Shown: positions 7,203-15,842, numbered from the stretch's first letter. The stretch is DNA of 53,894 bases from PALSA-1006 sp964532405 (GCA_964532405.1 CAZHIC010000017.1:1-53894); one strand, 5' to 3'. Notes: generated by a model from the letters alone, not told the origin. Program-made: numbers and translations.

Positions 7203-7619
7203 CTATTCCTGCACGATCTCGAAATCGTGCGTGATGTCTGCTGTTTTTCCCAGCATGATGGAGGCCGAGCAATATTTTTCCGCAGAAAGTTTGATCGCGC
7301 GTTCGACTTGCTCGGGTTTCAAGTCTTTTCCTTTTACAACGAAATGAAAATGGATATTGGTGAACACTTTCGGGTCTTCAGTGGCGCGGTCCGCCTGTAT
7401 CTCCACCACGCAATCGCTGATTTGCTGGCGGCTTTTCTTTAGGATGTGGATGACGTCGTAAGTGGTGCAGCCGCCCGTGCCCAGCAGCAGCATCTCCATC
7501 GGGCGCGGGCCGAGATTGCGTCCGCCGCCGTCCGCCGGGCCATCCATCAATACGGCATGGCCGCTCTCGGTCTCACCCAGGAATGAAACTTGTTCTACCC
7601 ATTTGATGCGTGCTTTCAT
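7203..7619 (-). CDS. OsmC family protein
   Basis: This 138-residue cytoplasmic protein belongs to the OsmC/Ohr superfamily of thiol-dependent peroxidases, which reduce organic hydroperoxides. The two conserved cysteines are visible: C51 in GTGGCTTYDV and C117 in EKYCSASIML. The charged N-terminal strand and the central helix RPMEMLLLG fit the YhfA-like subgroup, whose physiological substrate is unclear. GGGAGA precedes the ATG by about eight bases. It is the upstream member of a possible two-gene unit with the YgjP-like gene. Confidence 0.88.
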   Translation of the reverse strand: MKARIKWVEQVSFLGETESGHAVLMDGPADGGGRNLGPRPMEMLLLGTGGCTTYDVIHILKKSRQQISDCVVEIQADRATEDPKVFTNIHFHFVVKGKDLKPEQVERAIKLSAEKYCSASIMLGKTADITHDFEIVQE

Positions 7620-7637
7620 GCTGCGTCTCCCGATGAT

Positions 7638-8393
7638 TTACGTTTTCGATTTTAACCGATACCACGCCATGCCGATCAATTCGTGCATGACGATACGGCT
7701 GCCGCCCAAGGCGGAAGCGCTTGGAATGAAGCTCAGCAAATCGGTCTGATAGCTTGTGGTGTAAGCCGTTGGTGCGGGAACGACTTCGAATCCTGCACTT
7801 TGAAATGCGCGTACGGACCGTGGCATGTGCCAGGCATGGGTGAGCAGATAGATGCGTTTGATCCCCGCCGCTTTGAGTATCGGGTAGCTTAGTCGCGCAT
7901 TTTCCAGCGTATTGTCCGACTCGCCCTCAGCCCATTGCACCGGAACCCCGAACTCCTGCTCCAGCACCTGTTTCATTTGCAGCGCTTCGGAAAGCGTGTT
8001 GCCGAGGGGTTTGCCGCCGGTGACGAGAATCGGTTTGTTCGTTTCACGGTAGAGCTTGGCGGCATAGCGCAGGCGTTGCAAGCTGGCTTCGCTCACCGTG
8101 TCGCCACCGTATTCCGGGGCGTGGAAATAGGTGCCGCCCCCCAGCACGACGATGGCATCGGCTGTTGGTTTGCGCGTGTCCACGACGCGCGGTTCACCTT
8201 CCAGGCCGTGCAGCAACATCCCGGCAAAAAAAGGTGTGGAGAGCAGCCACAGCAGTGCTACGGAAGTACCGAGCAAGATGCGCGCGATGTGCGGACGTTT
8301 ATGCCAGAGCAGCAATCCGATCAGTGCCATGATCAGCAAATTGAGCGGCGGCAGCAGGAAAGCGCTGATGAGGTTGGTGATGAACCAGGACAT
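7638..8393 (-). CDS. YdcF/SanA family membrane protein (DUF218)
   Basis: Two N-terminal transmembrane helices (from MSWFITNLISAFLLPPLNLL, and around LLGTSVALLWLLSTPFF) are followed by a DUF218 domain. That domain has ADAIVVLGGGTYF, ILVTGGKPLGNTLSEA, WAEGESDNTLENARLS and YLLTHAWHMPRS. DUF218 proteins such as ElyC and SanA act at the inner membrane in envelope integrity; the biochemical reaction is not settled. The start at 8393 is preferred over the longer frame from 8435, because the membrane segment begins directly after it and the extra 14 residues look random. A ribosome-binding site is weak at both. Confidence 0.82.
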   Translation of the reverse strand: MSWFITNLISAFLLPPLNLLIMALIGLLLWHKRPHIARILLGTSVALLWLLSTPFFAGMLLHGLEGEPRVVDTRKPTADAIVVLGGGTYFHAPEYGGDTVSEASLQRLRYAAKLYRETNKPILVTGGKPLGNTLSEALQMKQVLEQEFGVPVQWAEGESDNTLENARLSYPILKAAGIKRIYLLTHAWHMPRSVRAFQSAGFEVVPAPTAYTTSYQTDLLSFIPSASALGGSRIVMHELIGMAWYRLKSKT

Positions 8394-8471
8394 GGTGTTT
8401 CGTTGGGTGAAAAAAGAACGGGCATCATACTGCATGCCCGTTTCAAGGAGGAGCGCGAATATCTTTGGTGC

Positions 8472-9242
8472 TTAAGCTTGTGCTTTTTTCCGCATGAAGT
8501 GCTTGGCGTAGCGTTCGTTCATGCGCGCTACCGGCAACAAAATGAACAAGTCGGCGCAGTTGAAGTCAGGATCCCAGGCAGGCGCGCCGCCGATGTAGGC
8601 ACCCAGACGCAGATAGCCTTTGATGAGCGGAGGGATGATAACTTCCAAGTTTTGGTTCAACGATTCCAGCGGTAGCGGGCAATGCGGGAATACGTGGTAC
8701 TCGGATGGGGCGGCGTGCAGTTTGTGAATTTTGTTGTACACGCTGGCGGCGTAGTGGCCGCCGTCAGCTATGCCGATGCTGGCGCAGCCGATCAGATATT
8801 CGTGGTTGTGCTTGCCGATGTAGTCGGCCAGTCCGCTCCACAGTTGTGTGATGGTCGCGCCATCGCGGTAATCCTGATGCACGCAGGAGCGTCCCACTTC
8901 GACCATGCGGTCGCGCAAGTTGGCAAGGCGCGACAAGTCAAATTCGCTTTCGGAGTAGAAGCCGCCTGCCATGCGAGCTTGTTCTGGCGGCATGATGCGG
9001 TAAGTGCCGACCACTTTGCTGCTCTCGTTGTCGCGTACCAGCAGATGTTCGCAGTGTTTGTCGAAACGGTCACGATCCAAGCCTTCAGCTGCATTCGGCA
9101 GCTTTGCGCCCATTTCTTCGGCAAAAATTTGATAACGGATGCGTTGTGCTTCTTCCACTTCGGAGCCGGTTTTGGCAAGACTAACTGTCAGTTTGTTGTG
9201 AGGTGTTTGACGTTGTAGTTCTGGTTGGATCAAGTGGGGCAT
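8472..9242 (-). CDS. olsB: OlsB-like GNAT acyltransferase (first step of ornithine lipid synthesis)
   Basis: This 256-residue protein is a GNAT-fold acyltransferase of the hemolysin-like/OlsB type. Motifs include AQRIRYQIFAEEMGA, DRFDKHCEHLLVRD, VVGTYRIMPPEQA, MVEVGRSCVHQDYRDG and the C-terminal AWDPDFNCADLFILLPV. OlsB transfers a 3-hydroxyacyl chain from ACP to ornithine to give lyso-ornithine lipid. The start at 9242 (MPHLIQPE) is chosen because AAGGAGA stands seven bases upstream; the longer frame to 9281 has no such site. The OlsA-like acyltransferase lies just upstream on the same strand, which supports the assignment. Some OlsB-like proteins have other substrates, so lipid analysis would be needed to be certain. 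Confidence 0.78.
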   Translation of the reverse strand: MPHLIQPELQRQTPHNKLTVSLAKTGSEVEEAQRIRYQIFAEEMGAKLPNAAEGLDRDRFDKHCEHLLVRDNESSKVVGTYRIMPPEQARMAGGFYSESEFDLSRLANLRDRMVEVGRSCVHQDYRDGATITQLWSGLADYIGKHNHEYLIGCASIGIADGGHYAASVYNKIHKLHAAPSEYHVFPHCPLPLESLNQNLEVIIPPLIKGYLRLGAYIGGAPAWDPDFNCADLFILLPVARMNERYAKHFMRKKAQA

Positions 9243-9317
9243 TTTCAATCTCCTTGTGAACGGATGTTCGAAGATTAGCAATGCGATATTGCGCGACAGT
9301 TACGGCAACATGAAATT

Positions 9318-10217
9318 TTAGTGAAACAGCTCCGGCGCTTTGTGCGGTGAGGGTTTAATCGGTGTGTAAAGCAACATGCCGTAGGACGATGGGAACTGAG
9401 ATCGGTCATCTTTTCCTGCCACATGAAAAGTGCCTGTCGTTGGTGTTTTCGTCGCAATGGGCGTGAGCGAAAGTATATGCGTTATGCGTTGATGTGCTTC
9501 CAATGCAAGTGTGCGCCGATTCTCGGCTTGATGACTGTCAAGCACCGGGGTGGAGGTGAGGCGTACATGGAGGTCGCGGCTACACAGTATTTTCCAGAGC
9601 GACGCGACGAAAGTCGTGTCGTCGATGTAAGCCGCATCCAAGTTTGGCCTGTTGTTCTTGTCGTGATAACGGATGGCGACCGGATAGATGAGCGTGCGTG
9701 CGTCGATGGCGGGTTGCAGCAGCGATGAGTGAAAGTGCCTGACATGCGAGCCGTCTGTCGTGGTTCCCTCGGGGAAAATAGCCATGCAATGTCCCTGTTG
9801 CAGGGATTCGGCAATTTGCAAATTAGTGCGCGCGGTGTCGCTGCGCTTGCCGCGTTCGATGAATAGCGTTTGTGCCTGCGCGCACAGCCAGCCGATGACA
9901 GGCCAGTGACGCACTTCCGACTTGGAGACGAAGCGCAGCGGCAATGCCGCATTTAGCACGATCACGTCCAGCCAGGATATATGGTTGGCGACGATCATTC
10001 CCCGCGTAATATTTTGCAAAAATACGGGGCCGTTCGTGCTTGTGCGCACGTTAAAGATGTCGAGCAACTCCGCCGACCAGCGCCGCAAAATACGCTTCTG
10101 ATACCTGATGTTTAAAGAAGGAAAAACGATGGCGAGCATTGCGCCATAAAGCAGATGCAGGGCAAAGCGCATGGCGCGAAAGCCGGCCAGCGCCAGCGTC
10201 ACTGGAGATTGCGGCAT
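9318..10217 (-). CDS. olsA: PlsC-type acyltransferase, probable OlsA
   Basis: This protein of about 299 residues has the acyltransferase HX4D motif NHISWLD, the block FPEGTTTDGS, and an N-terminal hydrophobic anchor (FALHLLYGAMLAIVFPSL). PlsC-family enzymes acylate lysophosphatidate; the OlsA branch acylates lyso-ornithine lipid. Its position next to an OlsB-like gene suggests the latter role. The frame can be extended three codons to a TTG, but the ATG at 10217 is more likely. The C-terminal 40 residues beyond the domain are proline- and threonine-rich and look unstructured. It may be co-transcribed with olsB across a 75-base gap. Confidence 0.76.
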   Translation of the reverse strand: MPQSPVTLALAGFRAMRFALHLLYGAMLAIVFPSLNIRYQKRILRRWSAELLDIFNVRTSTNGPVFLQNITRGMIVANHISWLDVIVLNAALPLRFVSKSEVRHWPVIGWLCAQAQTLFIERGKRSDTARTNLQIAESLQQGHCMAIFPEGTTTDGSHVRHFHSSLLQPAIDARTLIYPVAIRYHDKNNRPNLDAAYIDDTTFVASLWKILCSRDLHVRLTSTPVLDSHQAENRRTLALEAHQRITHILSLTPIATKTPTTGTFHVAGKDDRSQFPSSYGMLLYTPIKPSPHKAPELFH

Positions 10218-10239
10218 GGTTTGCAATTCGAGCTATGGA

Positions 10240-12114
10240 TCAACATTCGCTCTTGCTGGTAGATGAGCGTTGCTCGATGAATAAACTGTTCCCCGGCGTG
10301 CGTTTGGCCATTTTTTTCGCCTGTGTGGCGGCGGCAGAGACTTCGTTGTGTGAGAAATATTGTTTGGGGGCGACCGGAATCGCTCCTATGGAAAGGCTGG
10401 TGAGCGGGTGGAACACGACATTGTCGTTGCGATCCGCACTCTCATAGCCGCCCGTTGCCAAATGTTCCGGAGTGAAGAGCAGCGAGGCGGCCTGTTCGAA
10501 GGCGCACAGGGATTGCTCCAGGCGGGCTTTCCAATCGCGGCTTTGCATCAGCAGAATAAAGTCGTCGCCGCCTAGATGCCCGATGAAGTCCAGCTTGGGG
10601 TCGCAGGCCCAGCTGAGGACGCGCCCGGTCAGCTGGATCATTTCGTCGCCTTTGTGGTAGCTGTAAACGTCGTTGTAGGGCTTGAAATGATCCAGGTCGC
10701 AATAGCAGGCCACAAAGGGCGTTTGCGTTTGCAGCAGGCGCTCGATGTGCTGGTTGATCGGCACGTTGCCCGGCAGGAGCGTGAGCGGGTTGGCGTAACG
10801 CGCTGCGGTTATTTGCATCTGGGTCAATTCGCGCAGCAGGTTTTGGCCGGAGGAGATTCCCAGGTAGCGTCCTTGTTCGGTAATGATGAATCCGCTGCTG
10901 AAATGATCTTCTTCGGAGTGGGACAGGAAGTGGCTTAGCTCCTCGATAGGCATCTCCTTATCAACGAGCAGGGGCGACGGCTGCATGAAAAATTCGCAGG
11001 GTTTCTTGCCGTGCAGTTCGCGCTGGAACGGGCGGGAAAATAAATTCAGGAAATTTGAGCGCTGGATGAGTCCGACGGGAACGCCGTTGTTGACTACCGG
11101 TATGACGCGCAATGCGGTGTCGGTGCAAAAGCGCTCGAAGATGAGGTCGTTTTCTGTGGATTGCAGTACGGGCTCGACGTAGGTGAGTAGTTTTTTAGCC
11201 GTTTCCTTTGTCGGGGACGCGAGTTCCAACTTGGTGGAAGCGGCACTTTCCGCCGAGTTGATGACACGACTCGTTTCGGACGAGGCAAGCAGGGGCGGCG
11301 TTTGGCTCGGGCGCGCGATGAAATAACCTTGTCCGACCGCGATGCCGATATCCTTGATCACCTTCAATTCGGCTTCGGTTTCCACCCCCTCGGCGATGAC
11401 ATTGGTGCCGCAACTGAGCGCAATCTGCTGGATGGACTTTAAGAATTGCAATTTGACCGGGTCGGTGTCCACGCCTTGTACAAAATGCATGTCGATTTTG
11501 ATAAACTCCGGGCGTAACTCTGACCATAGACGCAAGCTGGAGAATCCTTCGCCCAGATCGTCGATGGCGATTCTGAAACCCATAGCGCGGTAGTGCAGCA
11601 AAGCACCGCGCATGATGCCGAAGTCGTAGGTGGGCTGATTCTCGGTGATTTCAATGATGACGCGTTCCGGTGAGATGCCCAGTTGTGCCATGAATTCGAG
11701 CGTCTGCCCATTCTTGAAGCTCGGGTGCGTCAGGGTTTCCGGGCTGACGTTCAAGAACAGGCTGCCGGGAAGTCCGAGACGCGCGAAAGTTTCCAATACG
11801 ATTTGCCGGCAGAGCATTTCCAGTTCGAGAGACAGGCCTTGTTGCAATGCGGCGCTGAATAATTTGGCCGGCGAATGCAGCGGGCTATTGGCGGGGCCGC
11901 GAATCAGGCCTTCATAGCCGATAAATTCGCCACTGTTCAGATCGAGGAGGGGTTGGAACAGGGCGGTTAATTTGCGTTGACGGAGGATGTCATGGAGTGG
12001 TCTTGTCTCCGTCGCCATGGAATCGTTGGTATCGGCGAGTGCCGATGCGAGTGCTGATGAAAGTATTCTGATATTGGAATGGTGTTGTTCGGGCAGTGGC
12101 GCGGTTGCGGGCAT
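10240..12114 (-). CDS. EAL-CBS-GGDEF cyclic-di-GMP signalling protein
   Basis: This protein of about 624 residues has no transmembrane segment. An EAL phosphodiesterase domain comes first (about 45-290) with EGL in place of EAL, LNVSPE, IEITE, IDDLGEGFSS, KIDMHF and AEGVET, so the metal- and substrate-binding residues look complete. Two CBS-like segments follow (about 310-455; PVVNNGVPVGLIQR and GFIITEQGRYLGI). The C-terminal GGDEF domain (about 465-620) carries GGDDF, a variant that may or may not cyclise GTP. The order matches P. aeruginosa PA3258-type proteins. The ATG at 12114 is preferred because GGGGA lies eight bases upstream; an in-frame ATG at 12231 falls in the rplM promoter. Confidence 0.85.
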   Translation of the reverse strand: MPATAPLPEQHHSNIRILSSALASALADTNDSMATETRPLHDILRQRKLTALFQPLLDLNSGEFIGYEGLIRGPANSPLHSPAKLFSAALQQGLSLELEMLCRQIVLETFARLGLPGSLFLNVSPETLTHPSFKNGQTLEFMAQLGISPERVIIEITENQPTYDFGIMRGALLHYRAMGFRIAIDDLGEGFSSLRLWSELRPEFIKIDMHFVQGVDTDPVKLQFLKSIQQIALSCGTNVIAEGVETEAELKVIKDIGIAVGQGYFIARPSQTPPLLASSETSRVINSAESAASTKLELASPTKETAKKLLTYVEPVLQSTENDLIFERFCTDTALRVIPVVNNGVPVGLIQRSNFLNLFSRPFQRELHGKKPCEFFMQPSPLLVDKEMPIEELSHFLSHSEEDHFSSGFIITEQGRYLGISSGQNLLRELTQMQITAARYANPLTLLPGNVPINQHIERLLQTQTPFVACYCDLDHFKPYNDVYSYHKGDEMIQLTGRVLSWACDPKLDFIGHLGGDDFILLMQSRDWKARLEQSLCAFEQAASLLFTPEHLATGGYESADRNDNVVFHPLTSLSIGAIPVAPKQYFSHNEVSAAATQAKKMAKRTPGNSLFIEQRSSTSKSEC

Positions 12115-12206
12115 GGCGATCCCCAATGTGTGGTTAACTAGGGTGGCACGATAGGGGGTTCGTGTTACGGCATTATTAAGCCGTCGCCGGACATTGTTAG
12201 AGATAT

Positions 12207-12236
12207 TTGACAGAGGCTCGTTGTCTCGCATACAAT
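12207..12236 (+). promoter_or_regulatory. Promoter of rplM-rpsI
   Basis: TTGACA (12207-12212) and TACAAT (12231-12236) are separated by 18 bases, close to the sigma-70 consensus. Transcription would start near 12243, about 40 bases ahead of rplM. It is divergent from the EAL-CBS-GGDEF gene. Confidence 0.8.
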
Positions 12237-12281
12237 CCGCGCCCTTCGAAGTTTACTAACTCTTTTGTATTAGGAAGTGCC

Positions 12282-12719
12282 ATGAAAACATTTTCCGCTA
12301 AGCAACACGAAGTCCAGCATGACTGGCTTCTCGTCGATGCTTCCAATTCCATTCTGGGTCGCTTGGCGAGCCAGATCGCTGCCCGTTTGCGCGGTAAGCA
12401 CAAAGCGATTTACACGCCTCACGTGGATACGGGCGACTTCGTCGTCGTTATTAACGCTGATAAGGTGCGTGTCACAGGCAATAAGTCTGAAGATAAGATT
12501 TACTATCGTCATACCGGCTATCCCGGCGGTATTTACGAAACCAACTTCACCAAGCTGAAGCAACGCCATCCGCAGCGCGTGTTGCAAAAGGCCGTGCGCG
12601 GCATGTTGCCAAAAGGTCCGTTGGGCTACGCGATGTTGCGCAAGCTCAAGGTATATGCCGGTGCGACGCATCCGCATAGTGCCCAGCAACCTAAACCTAT
12701 TGATCTGTTAAAGGCATAA
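12282..12719 (+). CDS. rplM: 50S ribosomal protein L13
   Basis: This 145-residue protein of the large ribosomal subunit binds 23S rRNA early in assembly. Hallmarks are MKTFSAKQHEVQHDWLLVD, the L13 core RLASQIAARLRGKHKAIYTP, DKVRVTGNKSEDKIYYRHTG and RGMLPKGPLGYAMLRKLKVY. The ATG at 12282 has AGGAAG seven bases before it; the frame could be opened to 12207 but that is upstream of the promoter. It forms the standard two-gene operon with rpsI, two bases downstream. The length is near the usual 142 residues. Confidence 0.97.
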   Translation: MKTFSAKQHEVQHDWLLVDASNSILGRLASQIAARLRGKHKAIYTPHVDTGDFVVVINADKVRVTGNKSEDKIYYRHTGYPGGIYETNFTKLKQRHPQRVLQKAVRGMLPKGPLGYAMLRKLKVYAGATHPHSAQQPKPIDLLKA

Positions 12720-12721
12720 TC

Positions 12722-13114
12722 ATGAGCGTGACTTATAACTACGGCACTGGCCGTCGCAAAAGCGCAGTAGCCCGCGTATTTATGAAACCCGGCAAGGGTA
12801 ATATCGTTGTCAACGATAAGCCGCTGGATGAATTTTTTGCCCGTGAAACTGGGCGTATGGTGGTGCGTCAACCGCTGGCGCTGACCGAGATGCTGGACAA
12901 GTTTGACATCATGGTAAACGTTGCCGGTGGTGGCGAATCCGGTCAGGCGGGTGCGGTGCGTCACGGCATTACCCGTGCATTGATCGACTATGATGCTGCG
13001 TTGAAACCTACCTTGAGTCAGGCTGGTTTGGTGACTCGCGATGCACGCGAAGTTGAACGTAAAAAAGTCGGTCTGCGCAAGGCGCGCCGCAGGAAGCAAT
13101 TCTCCAAGCGTTAA
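12722..13114 (+). CDS. rpsI: 30S ribosomal protein S9
   Basis: This 130-residue small-subunit protein has a C-terminal basic tail that reaches the P-site tRNA. The signature is TYNYGTGRRKSAVARVFMKPG at the start, GGGESGQAGAVRHGITRALI in the middle, and the tail KKVGLRKARRRKQFSKR, ending in the conserved SKR. It follows rplM by two bases and is followed by an intrinsic terminator, so the operon ends here. Nothing is unusual. Confidence 0.98.
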   Translation: MSVTYNYGTGRRKSAVARVFMKPGKGNIVVNDKPLDEFFARETGRMVVRQPLALTEMLDKFDIMVNVAGGGESGQAGAVRHGITRALIDYDAALKPTLSQAGLVTRDAREVERKKVGLRKARRRKQFSKR

Positions 13115-13132
13115 GCGCTTGTCGGATGTGCA

Positions 13133-13160
13133 GAAAAAGCCGCCTTTGGGCGGCTTTTTC
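13133..13160 (+). terminator. Intrinsic terminator after rpsI
   Basis: GAAAAAGCCGCC, loop TTTG and GGCGGCTTTTTC form a GC-rich stem ending in a run of T about 20 bases after the rpsI stop. The palindrome has A-runs on the left side as well, so it can work on both strands. Confidence 0.9.
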
Positions 13161-13200
13161 ATTTATTATTTGCACCTCAAAATTGAGGCGGGAGTGAGAA

Positions 13201-14229
13201 GTGATTAAGGTCGGTATCGTAGGAGGAACGGGATATACAGGCGTGGAATTATTGCGCTTGCTGGCACTGCATCCCCAGGTTGAGTTGAAAGTGATCACCT
13301 CGCGTGCCGATGCGGGTACGCCCGTCAGTCAGATGTTTCCCAGTTTGCGCGGTTACGTGGATCTGGTTTTTACCCATCCCGACGGAGCGCATCTGGAGCA
13401 GTGTGATGTGGTGTTTTTCGCTACGCCAAACGGCATTGCCATGCAGCAGGCTCGCGCCTTGCTCGATGCGGGTGTGAAAGTGATTGACCTCGCGGCAGAC
13501 TTTCGCATCAAGGATATTGCAGAGTGGGAAAAATGGTACGGTATGAGCCACGCTTGCCCGGATTTGGTGGCGGAGGCGGTGTACGGTTTGCCAGAAGTGA
13601 ATCGGGCGCAGATCAAACAGGCGCGGCTGGTGTCCAATCCCGGCTGTTATCCCACGGCAGTACAATTGGGTTTCATTCCATTACTGGAAGCGGGATTGGT
13701 GGATGTAAATCACTTGATCGCCGACTCAAAATCCGGTGTGTCCGGCGCGGGACGCAAGGCTGAGATTCCCGCATTATTCGCAGAGGCATCGGACAACTTC
13801 AAGGCTTATGGCGTGGGCGGGCATCGGCACTTGCCGGAAATTAAGCAAGGGCTGGCGAATGTCTCAGGCAAGCCGGTCGGGTTGACCTTTGTGCCGCATT
13901 TGACGCCGATGATTAGAGGCATACACGCGACGCTGTATGCTCAAATTAAAACAGAAGTGGATTTGCAGGCATTGTTTGAGCAACGTTATGCCAACGAGAT
14001 TTTTGTAGATGTGTTGCCAGCGGGGAGTCATCCCGAGACGCGTTCGGTTCGCGGCTCGAATCATTGCCGCATCGCGGTGCATCGGCCCCAAGACGGAGAC
14101 ACTGTGGTGGTGCTGTCGGTGATCGATAATTTAGTGAAAGGCGCAGCGGGGCAGGCCGTACAAAATCTGAATATCATGTTTGGATTGCCAGAGGCGACTG
14201 CGCTAGGCGTGTTGCCGTTGCTTCCCTAG
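13201..14229 (+). CDS. argC: N-acetyl-gamma-glutamyl-phosphate reductase
   Basis: This cytoplasmic enzyme reduces N-acetylglutamyl phosphate to the semialdehyde with NADPH, the third step of arginine synthesis. The 342-residue product has the Rossmann start IKVGIVGGTGYTGVELLRLL, the catalytic cysteine in SNPGCYPTAV, KSGVSGAGRKAE, and the histidine-containing FVPHLTPMIRGI. This is the long, type-1 ArgC. The start codon is GTG at 13201, with GGGAG seven bases before. It lies between the ribosomal operon and DUF6776/bactofilin genes, an order common in betaproteobacteria. The next gene begins four bases after its stop. Confidence 0.97.
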   Translation: MIKVGIVGGTGYTGVELLRLLALHPQVELKVITSRADAGTPVSQMFPSLRGYVDLVFTHPDGAHLEQCDVVFFATPNGIAMQQARALLDAGVKVIDLAADFRIKDIAEWEKWYGMSHACPDLVAEAVYGLPEVNRAQIKQARLVSNPGCYPTAVQLGFIPLLEAGLVDVNHLIADSKSGVSGAGRKAEIPALFAEASDNFKAYGVGGHRHLPEIKQGLANVSGKPVGLTFVPHLTPMIRGIHATLYAQIKTEVDLQALFEQRYANEIFVDVLPAGSHPETRSVRGSNHCRIAVHRPQDGDTVVVLSVIDNLVKGAAGQAVQNLNIMFGLPEATALGVLPLLP

Positions 14230-14232
14230 GCC

Positions 14233-14976
14233 ATGCTACGGAAGATCAAACGAAAATTCAGCAGTTCTGCCCCGCGTTTGTCGGTGCGCCCGCATGTGCC
14301 TTGGTATGTGCGTTGGGCCATTACTTTGCCGTTTATTTTTGCGGCGGGCGGATTGGTTTGGTGGGCGTATGACTCGGGTTTGGAGCTGGCCGGATTTCAT
14401 CGCGGATTAGCGGAAAAAGAGTTGGATGGGTTGCGGGATCGCGTAGTCTTTTTGGAGGCTGAAAGTGCCAAGTTGGGCAATCAGGTAGCCTCTTATGAGC
14501 GGCAGATTCAGATCGAGCAGTCCGCCATGCAGGAGACCGCAAAGCAGGTAAAAAGTTTGAATGAAGAAAATGTGCGCATCAAGGAGGACTTGTCATTTTT
14601 CCAAAATTTGCCGCTGACGGGAGGGCGCGAGGAGGTGTTGAGTATCCACCGGTTAAAAGTCGAGCGCGAATCTTTGCCGGGCGAGTATCACTGCCGGTTG
14701 TTGTTGGTGCAAAACGTGCAGCAGCGTGGCAAGGAGTTCCAGGGGCGGATACAATTGTTGGTAAACGGCGAGCAAGACGGCAAGAAAGTAATGCTACAAT
14801 TCCCGCAGGAAAATTCGCCGGATGTTGCCGCGAATCAATTGAGTTTCAAATACTATCAACGCGTGGATAGAGTTTTTAAATTACCCTTGGATGTGCAACT
14901 TGAAAGTGTTGAGGTCAGGGTGTTCGAGAATGGGGCGCGCGAACCCAAAGTTAAACAGACCGTTGGGTTATCTTAA
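14233..14976 (+). CDS. DUF6776-type membrane protein with coiled coil
   Basis: This 247-residue protein has a basic cytoplasmic start, one membrane helix (WAITLPFIFAAGGLVWWAY, about 28-46), a coiled coil (about 55-115; LEAESAKLGNQVASYERQ, MQETAKQVKSLNEENVRIK) and a beta-rich periplasmic domain. Proteins of this kind sit between argC and bactofilin in many betaproteobacteria. Their function is unknown; an envelope or cell-shape role alongside bactofilin is only an inference from position. It starts four bases after argC and ends eleven before bactofilin, so co-expression is likely. Confidence 0.7.
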   Translation: MLRKIKRKFSSSAPRLSVRPHVPWYVRWAITLPFIFAAGGLVWWAYDSGLELAGFHRGLAEKELDGLRDRVVFLEAESAKLGNQVASYERQIQIEQSAMQETAKQVKSLNEENVRIKEDLSFFQNLPLTGGREEVLSIHRLKVERESLPGEYHCRLLLVQNVQQRGKEFQGRIQLLVNGEQDGKKVMLQFPQENSPDVAANQLSFKYYQRVDRVFKLPLDVQLESVEVRVFENGAREPKVKQTVGLS

Positions 14977-14987
14977 GGGAGTGTATT

Positions 14988-15395
14988 ATGTTTGGTAGCC
15001 GACCTAGCAAGCCGCAAAATCGCATCGACTCTTTGATCGGTGCAGGAACCAAAATCGTGGGCGATTTGCATTTTACCGGGGGTTTGCGCGTGGATGGCGA
15101 GGTTGACGGTAATATCATCGCCACTCCGGGCAAGCCGAGCACCTTGGTGTTAAGTGAACATGCGCGCGTGGATGGCGAGATAAAAGTCACTCACTTGGTT
15201 GTTAACGGCGTGGTCACAGGTCCGGTGTATGCCGCAGAATATTTGGAATTGCAGAGCAAGGCCAAGCTCACGGGAGACGTGCATTACAAAACTTTGGAAA
15301 TTCAATTGGGTGCGATCGTTGAAGGTAAGTTGATTCATTTGGCAGAAATTTCTGATAAAGTGGTGGCGTTGAAACTGAGTAGTGCCGAATCGTAA
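14988..15395 (+). CDS. Bactofilin family cytoskeletal protein
   Basis: Bactofilins (DUF583) polymerise without nucleotide into filaments at the inner face of the membrane and help position cell-wall enzymes. This 135-residue protein has the right-handed beta-helix pattern: regular glycine-spaced repeats such as GAGTKIVGDLHFTGGLRVDG, GEVDGNIIATPG, HARVDGEIKVTHLVVNG, and SKAKLTGDVHYKTLEIQLG. A short N-terminal tail MFGSRPSKPQ may contact the membrane. GGGAG is placed well ahead of the ATG. Downstream on the other strand is an M23 endopeptidase gene, a common partner class for bactofilins, though separated here by erpA and anmK. Confidence 0.93.
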   Translation: MFGSRPSKPQNRIDSLIGAGTKIVGDLHFTGGLRVDGEVDGNIIATPGKPSTLVLSEHARVDGEIKVTHLVVNGVVTGPVYAAEYLELQSKAKLTGDVHYKTLEIQLGAIVEGKLIHLAEISDKVVALKLSSAES

Positions 15396-15415
15396 ATTAA
15401 TTTGTGGAGAAAATG

Positions 15416-15781
15416 ATGAATACATTAGTTGATGCTGCAGTAATACAAATGCCGGATTTGCTTTTGTTTACCGATAATGCGGCGAATAAGGTCAAGCAGT
15501 TGATCGAAGAGGAGGGCAATGCCGACCTCAAGCTGCGCGTGTTTGTGAGCGGCGGCGGCTGTTCCGGTTTTCAGTATGGCTTTACCTTCGATGAGGTGGC
15601 TAACGACGACGACACGATCTTGGATAAGAACGGTGTACAGTTGCTGGTCGACCCGATGAGCTTCCAGTATCTGGCGGGTGCCGAGATCGACTATCAGGAA
15701 GGATTGGAAGGCGCGCAATTTGTCATCAAAAATCCAAACGCGACGACCACCTGTGGTTGCGGATCTTCTTTTTCGGCATAA
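15416..15781 (+). CDS. erpA: Iron-sulfur cluster insertion protein ErpA
   Basis: A-type carrier that passes Fe-S clusters to apo-proteins. The product has the three conserved cysteines: one in SGGGCSGFQYGF and two in the C-terminal TTCGCGSSF. The central FTFDEVANDDDTIL and VDPMSFQYLAGAEIDYQ match ErpA. The start at 15416 is chosen because GGAG lies six bases upstream; ATG at 15413 and GTG at 15404 are also in frame. It is closely spaced behind the bactofilin gene and followed by an intrinsic terminator. Confidence 0.94.
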   Translation: MNTLVDAAVIQMPDLLLFTDNAANKVKQLIEEEGNADLKLRVFVSGGGCSGFQYGFTFDEVANDDDTILDKNGVQLLVDPMSFQYLAGAEIDYQEGLEGAQFVIKNPNATTTCGCGSSFSA

Positions 15782-15812
15782 ACCGTAAGGATAGCGTCAA
15801 TGGGCAAGGCAG

Positions 15813-15842
15813 ACGGGGGGCGAAAGCACTCCCGTTTTTTTT
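15813..15842 (+). terminator. Intrinsic terminator after erpA
   Basis: ACGGG and CCCGT pair around a loop containing GGGCGAAAGCACT, followed by eight T. It overlaps the last codons of the convergent anmK gene by a couple of bases. Confidence 0.75.
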
